Assembly (NCBI GenBank): GCA_033296885.1 | Contig: MU864066.1 | Coordinates: 1 to 42,767, forward strand | Reading direction: 5' to 3' | From: Triangularia verruculosa | Taxonomy: Eukaryota; Ascomycota; Sordariomycetes; Sordariales; Podosporaceae | DNA length: 42,767 nucleotides | Shown here: positions 1-12,047 of the stretch, in pieces | Layout of the letters: every line of letters begins with the position of its first letter | How positions within the stretch are numbered: position 1 is the stretch's first letter | Position numbers and translations under genes: made by a program | The notes under the pieces: model-generated | Told to the model about the DNA's origin: nothing | What the model saw: the letters and a program-made list of their open reading frames with translations, nothing else | Databases searched by the model: none

Positions 1-95
1 GAGCATGTGATTCCAAGCCATTGGTTGTTGTAGGCCTTGTAGGTTACAGGCCTAGATACACTGTAAAGTCCACAAATAAGTGCTGTACTTTAACA
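1..95 (-). mobile_element. LTR terminus, cut by window edge
   Basis: This is the first 95 bases of an LTR read on the minus strand, starting TGTTAAAG at position 95. It matches the first 95 bases of the LTR at 31394 without a difference by eye, and matches the copy at 29252-29776 with transitions only. The remainder of this LTR, and any internal region, lies left of the window. The flank at 96-100 is CTTAA; the other side cannot be checked for a target duplication. Confidence 0.8.
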
Positions 96-1486
96 CTTAA
101 TAATATAAAGGACTTTAATATTACGCCGGGAAATTAATTACTTTACTTTTAAAGTTTTATAAAAAGAAAGTTCCTTTAAAAAACTCCTTAAAATTAATTA
201 ATTATTATTTTTTAATTAAATAATACTATTAATAATAATATTTATACTCGAACTTTTTTAATAAATTATTAAAACCTTTAAAAGTAAAAAATTATAATTT
301 ATTAAAATAATTTTTATAATAATTTAGTTTTTAAAATATTTATTTAATAAAAAGTAAAAATTTAATAAATAGTTAACCTTTATTACTTTTAACGGCCTAA
401 ACATTCCGGCTTTATTATAAGAGGATAGGACTTAAGGAAGTACTAATATATAAATAGAAATTCCTAAACCTCCATTTTTTTGGAGGGACTTTTCTTTTTT
501 TATAAATTTAAAAGTATTAAATCCCCGGCCTTAAAAGTCTTAAAAGATAATAGCATTACTATTATAGTACTGTAATAATATTATAAAGTATACCGATAAT
601 TAAAGTTTTAATCTCCTTTTACCAGATATAAACCTTTTTATAAAGCCGGAAGAAGAAAATACTATTACTATTAACGACGAAAATTATATAAAAAATAATA
701 TTCTTGATAATTAAAAGTTTATTTCTTTTAAATTCGGAAAATTCGACCTTTACTTTATTTAAATAAATTTTAACTTTATTATTAAAAAACTAAAAAAAAT
801 ATATTAAATTAATAAATAAAAATATAATTTATTAATTAACTTTTATTTATTATTTAATTTACTATATAATTTAAATTAATATTTATTTATAATTAAACTA
901 TATTATTTATATATTTTATAAATTCTAATTATTATTTTCGGCTTAATATTTTAAAAAATCCGACCCCCCTACAAAAACCTAGCCTTTATAAAATACTTTA
1001 CCGGCGTTAATTTTATCCTAAATATTTATATTATTACCTGTATCGACGTTTAAAGGCCCTTAGAAGTAGAAAATTCTATTAATTAATTATATTTTTTGTA
1101 AACTACCGTTTACCTTTAAGGATATTAATAAGATTATTATTTACCTAAATAAATATATAAAATTTATAAATAATTTACTTAATTAATAAATTAATAAAGT
1201 TAAGGATTTTTTACAGCTTTTACGTATAATATTAAATTTATTTATTATGTTTTAAATATCCTTTAAAATAAAGAAACTATTTTGTAAAACTAGATTTATT
1301 TATAATTTTTAACGTTATAAATTAAATACTAAGTTTTTAAATAAAGTAAAGTATATAAAATAATAAAAGAAACTTTATAAATAAATTTACGGAAAATACT
1401 ATATATTGAATATAAATAAATAAAAAAAATATTTAATTTACTAAGGATTCGGGCCGGAATTACTATTATTAAAGACCCTTAGGTTT
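96..1486. other. AT-rich RIP-degraded tract, no gene
   Basis: About 1.4 kb of very AT-rich sequence with frequent TA steps and stop codons in every frame. I recognise no protein relic here. The composition contrasts sharply with the gene block to the right and looks like transposon DNA mutated by RIP, which changes C to T mainly in CpA. Identity of the original element is unknown. Confidence 0.7.
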
Positions 1487-1595
1487 AACGAGCCTTTAAG
1501 TTAAGTCGAGCCCTGGGATGGTTAAGAGTAAGCTAGGTATAAAATCAGGGGAGCCGAGCCGAGTAATGGCTAGGCTCGACTTAACTTGGCTCGTT
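1487..1595. repeat. Short element with terminal inverted repeats (MITE-like)
   Basis: The left arm 1487-1512 (starting AACGAGCC, ending AAGTCGAGCC) and the right arm 1573-1595 (starting GGCTCGACTT, ending GGCTCGTT) are inverted repeats. They match along their length apart from three extra bases in the left arm. The whole unit is about 109 bp and lies exactly where the AT-rich tract ends. It has the size and form of a MITE (a small non-autonomous DNA transposon), but no clear target duplication is visible, so it may be only a long hairpin. Confidence 0.5.
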
Positions 1596-1940
1596 GCCAA
1601 CGCTGGCCACACAAGTTGTTCGAAGGTCTTCCGAGTCTTCCATACGTCCTTCTTTGGTCTTTAACAAATCTCCCAGGAATGATCTGCAATTTTTGGATGC
1701 TGGGCTCATTATCCGTGAGCACTTGTTGCTTGGCTTCACCGAACGGGTTGGTGCGATGCTGACCCCGCGTCTATGCGCAGTCAGGATGGGGAGGTGGAGA
1801 TAGAGGGGAAAGGTTACACTCAGGATGGGTGTTTTGCAGTTTGACGCAGCTACATAAGGGACAGCCGTGTCCTCACATGTATGATCTTGATACTAGAAAT
1901 GCACCATCCTTAAGACTATTTTATGCTCCGGCTTCAGGAA

Positions 1941-3794
1941 ATGGCAACTGAGGAGACGTACGACTTCATTATCGTTGGAGGTATGAACCAGTATTCAATT
2001 TGTCTTCGTATGCAGATCTCTCGAACTAATTGATCATAGGTGGACCGGCCGGGAGCGCCTTGGCATACGGCCTCTCTCAATGCCCGACACCACCAAAGGT
2101 CCTGATCTTGGAAGCAGGCGGTAGCAATGACGACAACAGCCTTCGCGTTGACGGCCAACGCTGGCTGACTTTCGTGAAAGAAGGCATGAACTGGGGATAC
2201 ATGACCACGCCACAAGAGTATTGCAACAACCGTGAAATCGACTATTCCCGTGGCAAAGGCCTTGGTGGGTCAAGCGCCATCAACTTTGGCGTTTTCACCG
2301 TGGGTGCCAAAGACGATTACGATACATGGGCCGAGATCACCGGAGACAATGACTTTGCGTGGGATAAGGTCAATGACCGCTTTAAAAAGATCGTGACTGT
2401 CCACCCAGATACTCCTCCCGGAACCGACAAGAAGTTTGCCCACCTCACGCAAAATGGCAGCAACGGGCCAGTCCATGTTGGCTACGCCGCCGAGTTTGAG
2501 GAGGACCTTCTCCCTCTCTTGGACCAGTTTGAACAAGCCGGGTTTCCTTTAAACCCTGACCATAATTCCGGCAACCCGCTCGGGATGTCAGTTCTGATCA
2601 GTTCAGCCCACAGCGGGTTACGATCGACGAGCAAAGACCTCCTTGCCAACCTGCCACCTAGCTTCACAGTCCTCACCAACTCTCCCGTCCAGCGCATCAT
2701 CTTCGACGGCAATAAAAAGGCCACCGGTGTGGAATCCAACTCCCGCATCTTTCACGCGAGGAATGAAATGTTGCTCTCTGCCGGCAGTCTTGATAGTCCA
2801 CGCATCCTGATGCACTCTGGCATCGGCCCGGCCGACCAGTTATCCAAGTTCAACATCCCCCTCATTGCCGACCTCCCCTCCGTCGGCCAGAACCTCCGCG
2901 ACCACTGCTTCGTTCCCCTAGTCTATAAACGGTCGCCCGATTCCACCATCCCCCTGTCCTCTCGCTCGGCGTTCTGGTCTGATGAGGCTCAAATGGACAA
3001 AGCCCTCGAAGAGTGGAAGGCCAACCCAGGCGCCACCCCTGTCAACCCCTGGGGGAAATACGCCTGCGAGTTGGGGATAGGCTTCTTCAAACTCGACTCG
3101 TTGACAAGCTCCAAGGAGTTTGCGGCTTTGCCGGAGGAGGAGAGGAAGTATCTGAATAAGGAAACGGTGCCGCATTATGAGGTGATCACGCACTTCCCAA
3201 TGCACTGGTTCATCCCTCTGTTTCCTACCAATCCTGGCACGGACACTATTGTTGATTATACCTGTCTCTTGGTGTTTCTGTACAACGCCCAGACGCTGGG
3301 TTCTGTTACGCTTCAGTCTTCGGATCCTTCCGCGCCGTTGCTGTTCGATCCAAAGTTCCTTGCTCATGAGTTTGACCGGAAGGCAGCTGTTGAGTCGCTA
3401 CGGGAGATCTTGAAATTCACCGAGAGTGAGAGGTTCAAGGCGGGTGTTGATGTGGATGGTGTCATTGCCGGTCCGAAGAGCAGTGGGGACAAGGCGACGG
3501 ATGAAGAGCTGTTGGAGTATTGGAGGCAGAATATCTCGAGCAGTTGGCACATGACGGGGACGTGCAAGATGGGGGAGGTGGTAAACTCGGACTTCAAGGT
3601 GAAGAGAGTGGAGGGGTTGAGGGTGGTGGATATGAGTGCTGTGCCTGTGCTGGTGAGCGGTCACACGCAGGCTGTTGCTTGTGAGTAATCTTCCTGAAGT
3701 TCATCTGTGTGAAGTGGTTACTGACATGTGAGGAATAGATGTCACGGGATATACTGCTGCGGAGAAGGTACTGAAGGAATATGGATTGGTCTAA
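1941..3794 (+). CDS. GMC family oxidoreductase (FAD-dependent)
   Basis: Predicted FAD-dependent GMC oxidoreductase, the family of choline dehydrogenase, glucose oxidase and aryl-alcohol oxidase. Exons 1941-1980, 2040-3680 and 3739-3794 give 578 residues. Splicing intron 1 rebuilds the dinucleotide-binding motif IIVGGGPAGS near residue 10. The ADP-binding glutamate follows in LILEAGG, and GKGLGGSSAIN is the family's first signature region. The C-terminus holds SSWHMTGTCKMG, with the likely catalytic His, and SGHTQAVAYVTG, where the second catalytic position is His. There is no signal peptide, so it is probably intracellular. An in-frame ATG at 1923 would add six residues (MLRLQE). The substrate cannot be read from sequence. 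Its 3' end faces the minus-strand gene ending at 4028. Confidence 0.9.
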
Positions 3795-4027
3795 GGCACA
3801 AACTCGGTGTGACTGAGGTTGGATAGAACACATGACGCTGTGCACCTGACTCAAGAAGCCGAACAAATTTCGGCCCAGGCTGTAAACACCAGCTTAACCT
3901 CGCTTCGCAGTAATAACGTTCAGCTGTGGCAAAGAGCTAGGAAAGAAAATAAATCAAAAACGTCAATCAGATTTGGTCATCTCTCATTATCATCATGTAG
4001 CTCATGCAACAAAAGCATCCTCGCAAC

Positions 4028-5679
4028 CTAGAGTGGCAGGTTGCGGTCTAGAAGTTTCTCAACCGCTACACGACCTCTCTGCAACATCTGAATCGCGCTA
4101 TTGGCAGCCTCCAACTGCCACTCAAACTGGCCAACGCGGTCTTGGAGCACTTGTTTGACGCTGACATGATCGGGATAGCCAAGAGACCCAAACTCCTCCT
4201 CTCCATCCATCATGGCACGCGCCGTGCTCAGTATCGACTCCAACTGCGATATCTCAGAATCTTCACCAGTTGCCGCAGACTCAAGTGTCGTCAAGAGATC
4301 CAGCATGCCATGAGAGACTTCGCAAGCCTCCTTCCGGTTGGCTCTCCACTCCGCCCTCTCCTTCACCCAAGATCTGTGCCTGGTCAACTCCTCCTCATCG
4401 TCTTCAACTGGTTCAGGGCGCAAGGGTTGGGGTCGAAGGAGATCGCCCAGAGTCGAGGCTAAGAGATCGTATTCAGCGTCTCTCCGAAACATGGTCATCA
4501 TCAGCCACGCATAAGCGTCCGCGTCCAGAACTTCCGGCATCTTCTCATTGGCGAGGACGAACATGGTGGTTGTAAAAAGAGAAAGCGTCGTGTAGTGGGG
4601 GTCGTCAAAGTACTCGTTGAAGCATGGGATGAATCGAAGCTGGATGTCAGCCGACAAGGCATCCAGTCGGGGTCGCGCGGCGTCTCTCAACTCGAGGAGG
4701 GTCTCGATAATTTTTTCTTTGACCTCAGGTGGATACACATCAGTTGCGATGGTATCGTAGATCTCCACGGTGATTGGTTGAGTGGACGTCATGTTGATAA
4801 CAGCGATACCCCAACGTCCTCGGTTCATGACGTTGCCGAAATGTATCGGATATAAGACTGTCTGAGCAGTTGGGCTGATACTCGTTGTGTTGGCTCGGTC
4901 GGTCAGAGAACCTTGGGCAACGCTGACTGAACATGGAAAAGCGGAAGCGATGGTCAGGACAGATTGTAGAATGCCCTCTGCATCCGGATCTTCGTTGATG
5001 TGATCAACGATGGAATTGAGTCGAGCTGGGACATCCTCAGTCTTGATACCGACCCGCAAATTGTCGAAAGTGTCGCCGTCATCATCAGTGTCGGCCTGAC
5101 CTTCGCCATCGTCCACCGTCTCATCGACATCGTCCATCTTCTCTTCGACATCTTCCACCAACCCACCGGCATCATCGATCTTCTCTTCGACATCATCAAT
5201 CTTCTCTTCGACATCATCAATCTTCTCATCGAAATCACCGATCTTCTCATCCGTATGCGAGTCAGAAGGCGTGGCGACCATCTTGTCTTGTTCAGCCCGA
5301 ATCCAACTTAGCACCTTCTCGACATCAGGCACGACAAACCCTGAGATTTTGCGTTTCCCTTGGAAAGTTGCGAGACGTATCTTGCCTGCTTCCTTGAGGC
5401 GGGCCTTCGCAATCTCCCAGTCGGGCTGGTGCTCAGCTAGCTCTTTCATGGCTCGAAACAGATGTTTTCCCCTGGTCGGGGGCACAAGTAAGTCGAACTC
5501 GGCTTCGTCGACATCCCAGATGCTCAAGCACTTGTTGCGAGCGAGTTCTTTCGTTCTCTCACTGACGGTGACCCGTCTGCGGCTTGGCGGGGCCGCGATT
5601 GGACTCGGACTGCGATCTGCTCTAAAAGTTAGTACTAGATAGGAAATTCTGTGCTGGATATACTTGACTGACCTTCCAT
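4028..5679 (-). CDS. Unknown protein with acidic heptad repeat; possibly degenerate Ulp1-like
   Basis: Not firmly recognised. Exon 1 (5673-5679) and exon 2 (4028-5619) are joined by a 53-nt intron with a TACTAAC branch site; of two tandem AG acceptors only the second keeps the frame. The 532-residue product starts MEADRSPSP. Residues about 30-130 are a charged helical region. Next comes an acidic tract of 7-residue repeats of the type EEKIDDV, encoded by 21-bp DNA repeats at about 5107-5250. The C-terminal half has GRWGIAVINM followed by VEIYDTI, faintly like the HW...YDSL region of Ulp1/C48 cysteine peptidases, but the histidine is Arg, so peptidase activity is doubtful. The C-terminus is probably coiled-coil. 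Longer readings up to 5872 would translate through the intron. Confidence 0.72.
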
Positions 5680-6045
5680 GATGTCGTGATTCTCTGGCTA
5701 CTAAGGTACCAAGGATGAATTGGATCTCGACGAGTGCTTGAGGCTGGGTGGATGAAGGAGGGAGGAGAACGTTGAAAATGGGATGGAGGATTGAGAAGAG
5801 GAGAGAATTTTTGAGGCAGAATCTGGAGGAAGCTCGAAAGGTTTTAGTCGGGAAGGAACGACCCAATATCACTCACTGAGCGCAAATGCCTTATTCAGGG
5901 AAAATCTCTGCCGGAACAATAAGAACAATGGGTCAGGTGTTGAGGGATATTTCCAAAATGTCTCTATTGTCCGCTATCAAGTAAACATCCAATTGTTCAA
6001 AAATACCTTACCATTGTATGATTTTATTCTTAGCAGCTTCGAAGC

Positions 6046-7341
6046 TCAATCATCATCCGCGTCCATCTCTGCCTCCTCTAGGAGCTTCCACAACTCCGCC
6101 ATGCCCGCAACATTTTCATGTTCTTCTCCCCCGTATAACAGCCACATTTTGTCGGCCCGCTGGATGTACTCCCTTGCTTTCTTCAGCTCATTTATCTCAA
6201 TGTAAGCCCTAGCAAAATGGGCATAATATTCCACCAACTGCGGCTGCAATTCCTCCTTCTCGATCAACAACATGGTCTCTTGAACCAGCTGATCCACTCT
6301 CTCCACACTCCCCAACTCAGCAGCCTTTGACAGGGTCTCATAAATCTCCAGAATCCTGTCCCTGCGACCGTCGGCAATTTCCCTCTCCCTCAACGACGCA
6401 GAGCAAAGTGCACACTGGCACTGGAACCCCCATGGCTCAAGCACGGCTTTCCTCTGCTCGTAGGTGTAACCCAGCGGTGCGTCTGTCATCTGTTGTTAGC
6501 AAACCCTCCTGTTTCCCCTGACAAGTAGGTACTCACAGCTATGCGCCACCTCCTCCCCCTTCCCTATCCCCCGCAGCGCAACGACCTCCATCGCCATCTT
6601 ACTCGGCACCCACCGCCAGAACGCATTCGGCCTGCAGTTGTGATTCACCCTCGAGCCCTCGAGAAAAAGGGCCAGATGCCCCTCACCGGCAATCTCAATC
6701 CCGAAGCCATTCGTCCTCAGCACATCAACGATCCAGTCTTTCTTGTTACTCGGGTTACTCCTCGCCAACGACTCGACCTGCTTCCTCGTTTCAGGTGGCA
6801 GGTTTCCCACCGCAACATCAAGCATCTTCCTCTTGTTCTTGGTGGAGTACCTGTCGCCGTTGATGAACTCCAACCTGACAATAAGAACAGGGAATCCAAC
6901 CATGATGCTCTCATGCTGCTTGAAACTACCTGTCGCCACAAGACCAAGGCCACGGTTGGGGAGTGCGGCGATCTTCCATTTTTCGGAGGAGGAGTTGAAG
7001 CGTCGAAAGGATGGCGGGACGAGAGAGTCGTCGAGGGCAGGGGAGATCAGGGCAGCAGCGAGAGGGGGGAAGGTGATGACAGAAAGGCCTTGGTTGCGGA
7101 TGTGAGGGGTGGTGAAGATGCAGTCTGGTGGTCCGGACTCGAAGCCATCTGAAGGGGTGGGACACCAAGGTGTGGGCGACCAGAAGGAGCCGTCAGATTC
7201 GAGGGGGCAGGTTGGGTTCGAAGGAGAGTGGAGCGGGGTGGTGAGGCAAGTGGTGTGATAATGCGGCTTATGGGGTGAAGATGCGATGACCGTATAATAG
7301 AAGACGGATAGATTCAACAGGAGAGTGGCAGATAACTTCAT
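6046..7341 (-). CDS. SET domain protein with N-terminal signal peptide
   Basis: Exons 6537-7341 and 6046-6482 give 413 residues. Splicing to the acceptor after ATGACAG restores EVAHSYAPLGYTYEQRK, the normal SET-to-post-SET junction; the upstream CAACAG acceptor would break the frame. The first 20 residues (MKLSATLLLNLSVFYYTVIA) look like a cleavable signal peptide, followed by a region with four cysteines. SET motifs are NRGLGLVA, SRVNHNCRPNA (the NHxCxPN S-adenosylmethionine site) and GKGEEVAHSY. A post-SET CxCxxC-like cluster (CQCALC) follows, then a helical TPR-like tail. SET proteins methylate lysines; a secretory signal is unusual for that role, so its target is unknown. The gene is divergent from the one starting at 8364. 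Confidence 0.88.
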
Positions 7342-8363
7342 GGTGTCGGCAGGAATACAATGATGCTGAATGGAAGGTGTCTCATCTCAGCTTAGAGTTA
7401 ATGAGAGATGCAGTCCAGGATAAAGCATGGCAGAGACATCATCAACAAAGTGAACACGACACATGGTCGGTTTTGATTTTAATCAATACAGCCGGCTTAG
7501 CAGGGAACTATCAACGGTAGCCTCAGCCAATAAGGGTGGTTCCGTAGATTCTTGTGACAGGTTGAGTTGGGTAGTGGTGGCAATTAACCGAGTGGAGGGC
7601 AAGGGGTTCCCTTCCCCAGTGTCTTGGGCACAAATCATGCGTGTAGTCCTGGACGGATGGCTATAGACATCCTCTTTTTCTTCACTGCAGATAAATCTAA
7701 ACTCTGTTTCTTTAGTTTCACAATCGCTTTAGTCAATTACTGGGCCTCATTCCCAATGTGCCTATTATGATCATGTCTCATGTGCAGGGTGTGGTTTATA
7801 GGTATGCTTCAGGGGTCAATTGATGTTAAGGGGAGTTTAATTTCACAAGGTGTGTTGATAGCCCCTGGATGATGATCTTGGACTTGGCTCTGATGCTGCA
7901 TGTCGACATCCGGAACCGGGTTGGATTTTGTGGTGTTCACGCCAAACACGTCAACAAAAAGACATGTCCGGTGTGGAGTCTCCCTTCCTTGCTGTGGCCG
8001 GGCAGCAACGAAACAAATACCAGTCTAAAAAAAAATAAGAGAATGCGTGCACGTCCGCGATACCCGGGCTTCTGGCCAACCAGCGCTCCTCATTTGCGTA
8101 AAAGTGGAGATGATCTACTCCAAGAAAGGAAAGAAATAAAAAATAAAAAAGGGGAGATGCCCTGGAAGTGAGCTCAAAAAAAGACAAAGCTCCTTGCCCC
8201 TCTTCTCATTGTCGTAATCAACTCCTCTTTTTATTTTTATTTTGCAACTCCCAGCGTTCTTTCCTTTTCTTATTTTGTCAAACCCATCTCCGGCCCCCCA
8301 CCACAACCACTTTTTTTTCTCTCAGACTGCCTGCGACCGATCGCTTCAACTTTCTCTCTCACC
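7342..8363. promoter_or_regulatory. Shared upstream region between divergent genes
   Basis: About 1 kb between the SET gene (leftward) and the gene starting at 8364 (rightward). It holds no convincing ORF. The last 150 bases are pyrimidine-rich, with a run of T then CTCTCAG near 8310, typical of a fungal 5' untranslated leader. No specific operator was recognised. Confidence 0.45.
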
Positions 8364-9934
8364 ATGGCTCCGGCAAAAAGGACATCGTTACATCTCCAAT
8401 CTTCTGCCTCAAAGGATCAGGTAAGCATCCCTTTTTCCACTTGTCTTTCTTGATGGGCGCGTTTGTCCATTTTCATTTTCATCATCTCAAAGCCGCAAAC
8501 GAAATTCCATTCTCGCTCTCACTCTCACTCACCTCCATTCCCCAATCCCTGAATCTCATTTTTCCTCACCTCGCCCTGGTTGAAAACTCAAAACTTGCCA
8601 CTAACAATACTGAGCTGAAACAGAAGAAGAAAAAAAACACCACAGCAGCTCAAACCACCGCTATTCCAGCAGAGTCTCCTCACAACAGCATCACAGTTGC
8701 CCACCGGACTATGCCTCCTCATGGTCCACGTGCTCGGAGCAGTAGCGTTAGCAGCAAAGTTGGGACCAGTTCGCTTTCATCCAGCCACAGCAGCCCGCCC
8801 CCCCTCGCTGCCATCAAGGAGAAGGTGATGCCACCTTCACCCACAAACGAGGTGGAAATGAAGTCACCCACATCTTCAAAGACTGTTCTGGTGCCTAGCA
8901 GTCCCAGCCCAAAGAATAATGGCGTTTCAATGAACAATGCCAATGCCACCAGCAACGACATTCCCCAGGTGCCTCAGTTACAGACCAAGAGCACACTTAT
9001 TGCTCCTAAGAGGCAGCCCGCAGTCCATCCAGCTTACAGCTACGAGTTCTGTACCAACATAGACGAAATCACTATGCACCAACTCGAGGAGGACATCATC
9101 GCCTACCATAACGACATGGCCTTTGTCCAAGCTCAGCTCGCGGACGAAACTCTCACCCCACAAGAATCTCGCACTTTCCAACTACGCCTGCTCGATCTTG
9201 GCCATCAGATTCGCCACTGCAGACATCGGATCGAGTTGATTCAATTTCAGAACCGCAAGCCAACCAAGCCAGCCAATCTCAGCCGTCTCACGTATGCCAA
9301 TACTGCCACCCCTTTAGGTCCGGCTAATACCATCAATGGCACATCATCCTTCGCTGCCAAACAGCGCCCCGACAGCTTTGTGTCTTCTACCCCAATGTCC
9401 GGCAAGCGCCCAGCTGAGGAAGATGAGGATGAAGAGATGACGGACGGGCCGTCTAAACGAGCCAAGCAATCTCCATCACCAGGCACAGCAGCCGCGCACG
9501 TGTCACATTACGACCTTAGCACGATCGAGATCGTCGATACGGGTGAAGAAGGCGATACACCTGGCGTCAACACTCTCCTTCAGCGCCTTGGGTTCTGGAA
9601 ATGCCGCCTATGCTGCTCGACAAAATACTTGCTTGCTGGGAGCGGTCGCTCACCGGCTGCGCCGTGCAAATGGCCGCTCAAGGACATCAGCAAAATGATC
9701 ACGCATTTCACCGAGATGCATAGCGAGCATACCGTCAGCGAGCGATGCTATGAGCTGGGAGCTGCGTTGGCCAAGAACAGGGGCCCCTTTGAGTACTGGC
9801 TCCGGAGGACGAGAAATCAGAATCTTGGCGATGGCAAGTGCCTTGACGAAGCGATCTTCAAGTTGGTTAATGGGCAAATGCCGGCGCTGTTGCGGCTGCA
9901 TAGCAGGGCCGCGGCGGGCGTTGTTACGGACTGA
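8364..9934 (+). CDS. Hypothetical nuclear-type protein with C2H2-like motif
   Basis: Function not recognised. Exon 1 (8364-8420) encodes MAPAKRTSLHLQSSASKDQ and ends at a GTAAGC donor. The acceptor is either 8614 or 8623; both keep the frame, after a CTAAC branch site at 8601, giving about 455-458 residues. The N-terminal 200 residues are Ser/Pro-rich and look disordered. Residues near 165-240 are helical and may be a coiled coil. A basic-acidic patch (KRPAEEDEDEEM...SKRAKQ) resembles a nuclear localisation signal. The conserved-looking C-terminus has FWKCRLCCS followed 40 residues later by HFTEMHSEH, a spacing possible for an atypical C2H2 zinc site. Reading upstream of 8364 would translate the intron and leader. 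Confidence 0.72.
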
Positions 9935-10552
9935 ACTTTTCGGGATCAACCTGGCGTTGCGCTTCTGAGGTTGTATTCGAGTTACCTTTAGGGCTTCGTA
10001 TTGTCATCATTTCGCACGCCTTTTTTTCGGTTTTTATGGTCTGTCATGGAAAGGGGGCATCAGTCATCACAAGACAGGGGCGATAACAAAAGGAAAGGTG
10101 AAAAGGAGTTAAGTGTCTAGCAACAAATGTATTCAATACATCTTCCACGAAGTTTAATCATTCATGATTCTCCACTGCGATATTCTCCTCCTGGGCTTGT
10201 CCATTGCGATGTTATGCTGTTGTTGCATTCATGTGTCTGGAGTTTTGATGAGTCCGCCTCACTTTATAATATCTCGGAAGCTGAAACGCAATGGCAACTG
10301 GGGCTGTTTATCATGATGCCACCCATCACTTGCATTTTACCTGTGCAAATTGTTGAGTCCGAGTCGTTGTCATAGACACCTAGCGTAGGGAAAATCGGCC
10401 CTCAGAGGGAAAAATAAATCATGACCAGAGCATAACTGACTGAAATCCCATTACTCCTCGCAAAACATCGCCATCTCGTGCTGACACCGCTCAAATCAAC
10501 GTTCCTTCCCTTCACGCCCGCGTTTCCCGTCCATATTCAAGTTGCCACCTAG
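9935..10552. other. Intergenic, convergent 3' ends
   Basis: Between two convergent genes. It contains the 3' flanks of both and no ORF I would support. No repeats or RNA genes were seen. Confidence 0.5.
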
Positions 10553-11347
10553 TTAACAGTTATTCTGGTCCATACGAACAATGACGTTCCAATTGTCGGT
10601 GTAGAAAACCTGACCTCTGACCTTTCTGCGCGGCTGCTGGCACTTGTTGGTAAGGTACTCGGCGCCGTCGGCAATATCACCCCACTGGACCTCCTTCTCC
10701 TCGGCGTTCTGTTTCCATGTCAGTGTCATCGCCCCACACCCAGCGCTCACATAGCTATTCAGAGATGGGAAACATACATCATTGCACCACCAAATAGCCG
10801 CGGTCCACGAGCAGCTGACCCTGCCACAGTTGCCCCAGCCGGGACCGTTCTTGGCCGTGCCGCTGAGGCCGCGGAGGTAGCGGATACCATCGTTGATGCG
10901 GCGGATGTCGGCCTTGACGTAGTTGATGTCGCAGTCGCGATGGTCGACGGTGGGGGTCTTGAACAGGAGGCCGTTGCGGGACTGGAGCGAGCTACCGTCG
11001 TCGTCGTCGTCGGGGGAAGGAGCGGGAAGCTTGGACTGGAAGGTGGCGTTCCAGCCGGGGTAGGCGGCTTCCATGGCGGCGACGGCTTCCTGGACGGAGC
11101 CAGTGACGGTGAGGGTATCGCCGCTGAGGTTATTGAGGTCGATGGGGAGGTCCCAGGAGATGGTGGCCGTGCCGTAGCCGGCGATGCCGGCTGTGTCGAC
11201 GCCGCCGTCGTCGGAGCTAGGGTCGTCGGCGGGGCGGGCATAGGTCACCTGTCACTGGGGTTAGTGGAGGGTGAAGAGGAGGAGAGGAAACGGGCGTACG
11301 CTGGTGAGGGCCAGAAGGCCGGCGAGGAAGGTGGGGATGGAGATCAT
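10553..11347 (-). CDS. Secreted six-cysteine protein, paralog A
   Basis: Three exons (11300-11347, 10778-11248, 10553-10708) encode 224 residues. Exon 1 is exactly 16 codons and supplies the core of a signal peptide (MISIPTFLAGLLALTS), so the protein should be secreted. The mature part has a variable N-terminal half with a poly-Asp stretch, then a conserved half. That half contains GIRYLRGLSGTAKNGPG, NCGRVSCSW and WWCND, with six cysteines in all, consistent with three disulfides. The motif CSxxxAIxxCN occurs in many fungal secreted proteins of unknown role, including effector-like ones. The neighbour at 12048-12763 shares the cysteine pattern and both intron positions, so the two are tandem duplicates. 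Function unknown. Confidence 0.85.
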
Positions 11348-12047
11348 TTTGACTGTTGTTATGGTCGTGAGCTGGTGGTGAGAGAATGGGTGGGTTGTTG
11401 TCGAAAGAGAAAAAGTTCTGGCAGAGGTAAGAGCTCAGGAATATATACGAGTACTGCTTGTAGAGCGGGTCCCTGTCTAGCTCATTCACCTGCTCCGGCC
11501 CCCCGGTTTGAGTGAATTGGATGCTCCTGCCGTACCGGTTCTTTGATTGCTGCTCCTAGGTGGCCTAATAAGAAGGCCGACCTCGCTCTCGTGGTGGGGA
11601 AGGTGTATTCTTTCCCGTTCTGCATGACGCTCTGGAAACAACAGATAATGGCTATCATCCGATGTTTCTTTCAGGCTCAGCCCCGCTGCATGACCTGTTG
11701 TTGAGCGAGAAACGGTGAGGAGTCCGTTGCATGTGGCCTTTAAAGTGGATAGGACTTGGGGAATTGATCAAGAGGACTTCTCTCAGCAAGAATGGGCAGT
11801 TCCCTACATGCCTACACACCTTTAAAATAATAGAAAGGGCCTAACAACTATATTCTTGGGGCTTATTACTATCGTTTAACACCTTAAGAGCATTCTCTAG
11901 ATGCAGTCACCAGAACGAGCCCAATATGGGAATCATGCAGCACAGTCAAATTATTCCAGGTTCATCGTCCCCTAAAGAGTTACCCAAAGGCCAAAGCAAC
12001 CTGGTAGCCAACTTATAATTTCCCCAAACCCGAAACCGGGAGTTTGT
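11348..12047. other. Intergenic between secreted paralogs
   Basis: About 700 bp serving as the upstream region of paralog A and downstream region of paralog B. No ORF or repeat was recognised. Confidence 0.45.

Noticed and set aside
2030..3688. Single-exon GMC reading starting at a TTG inside the first intron
   Set aside because: The FAD motif is complete only if 1941-1980 is spliced in front, and the C-terminus needs the last exon.
5680..5872. N-terminal extension of the minus-strand gene at 4028
   Set aside because: This stretch leads into an intron with clear donor, branch and acceptor; the short exon from 5679 keeps the frame.
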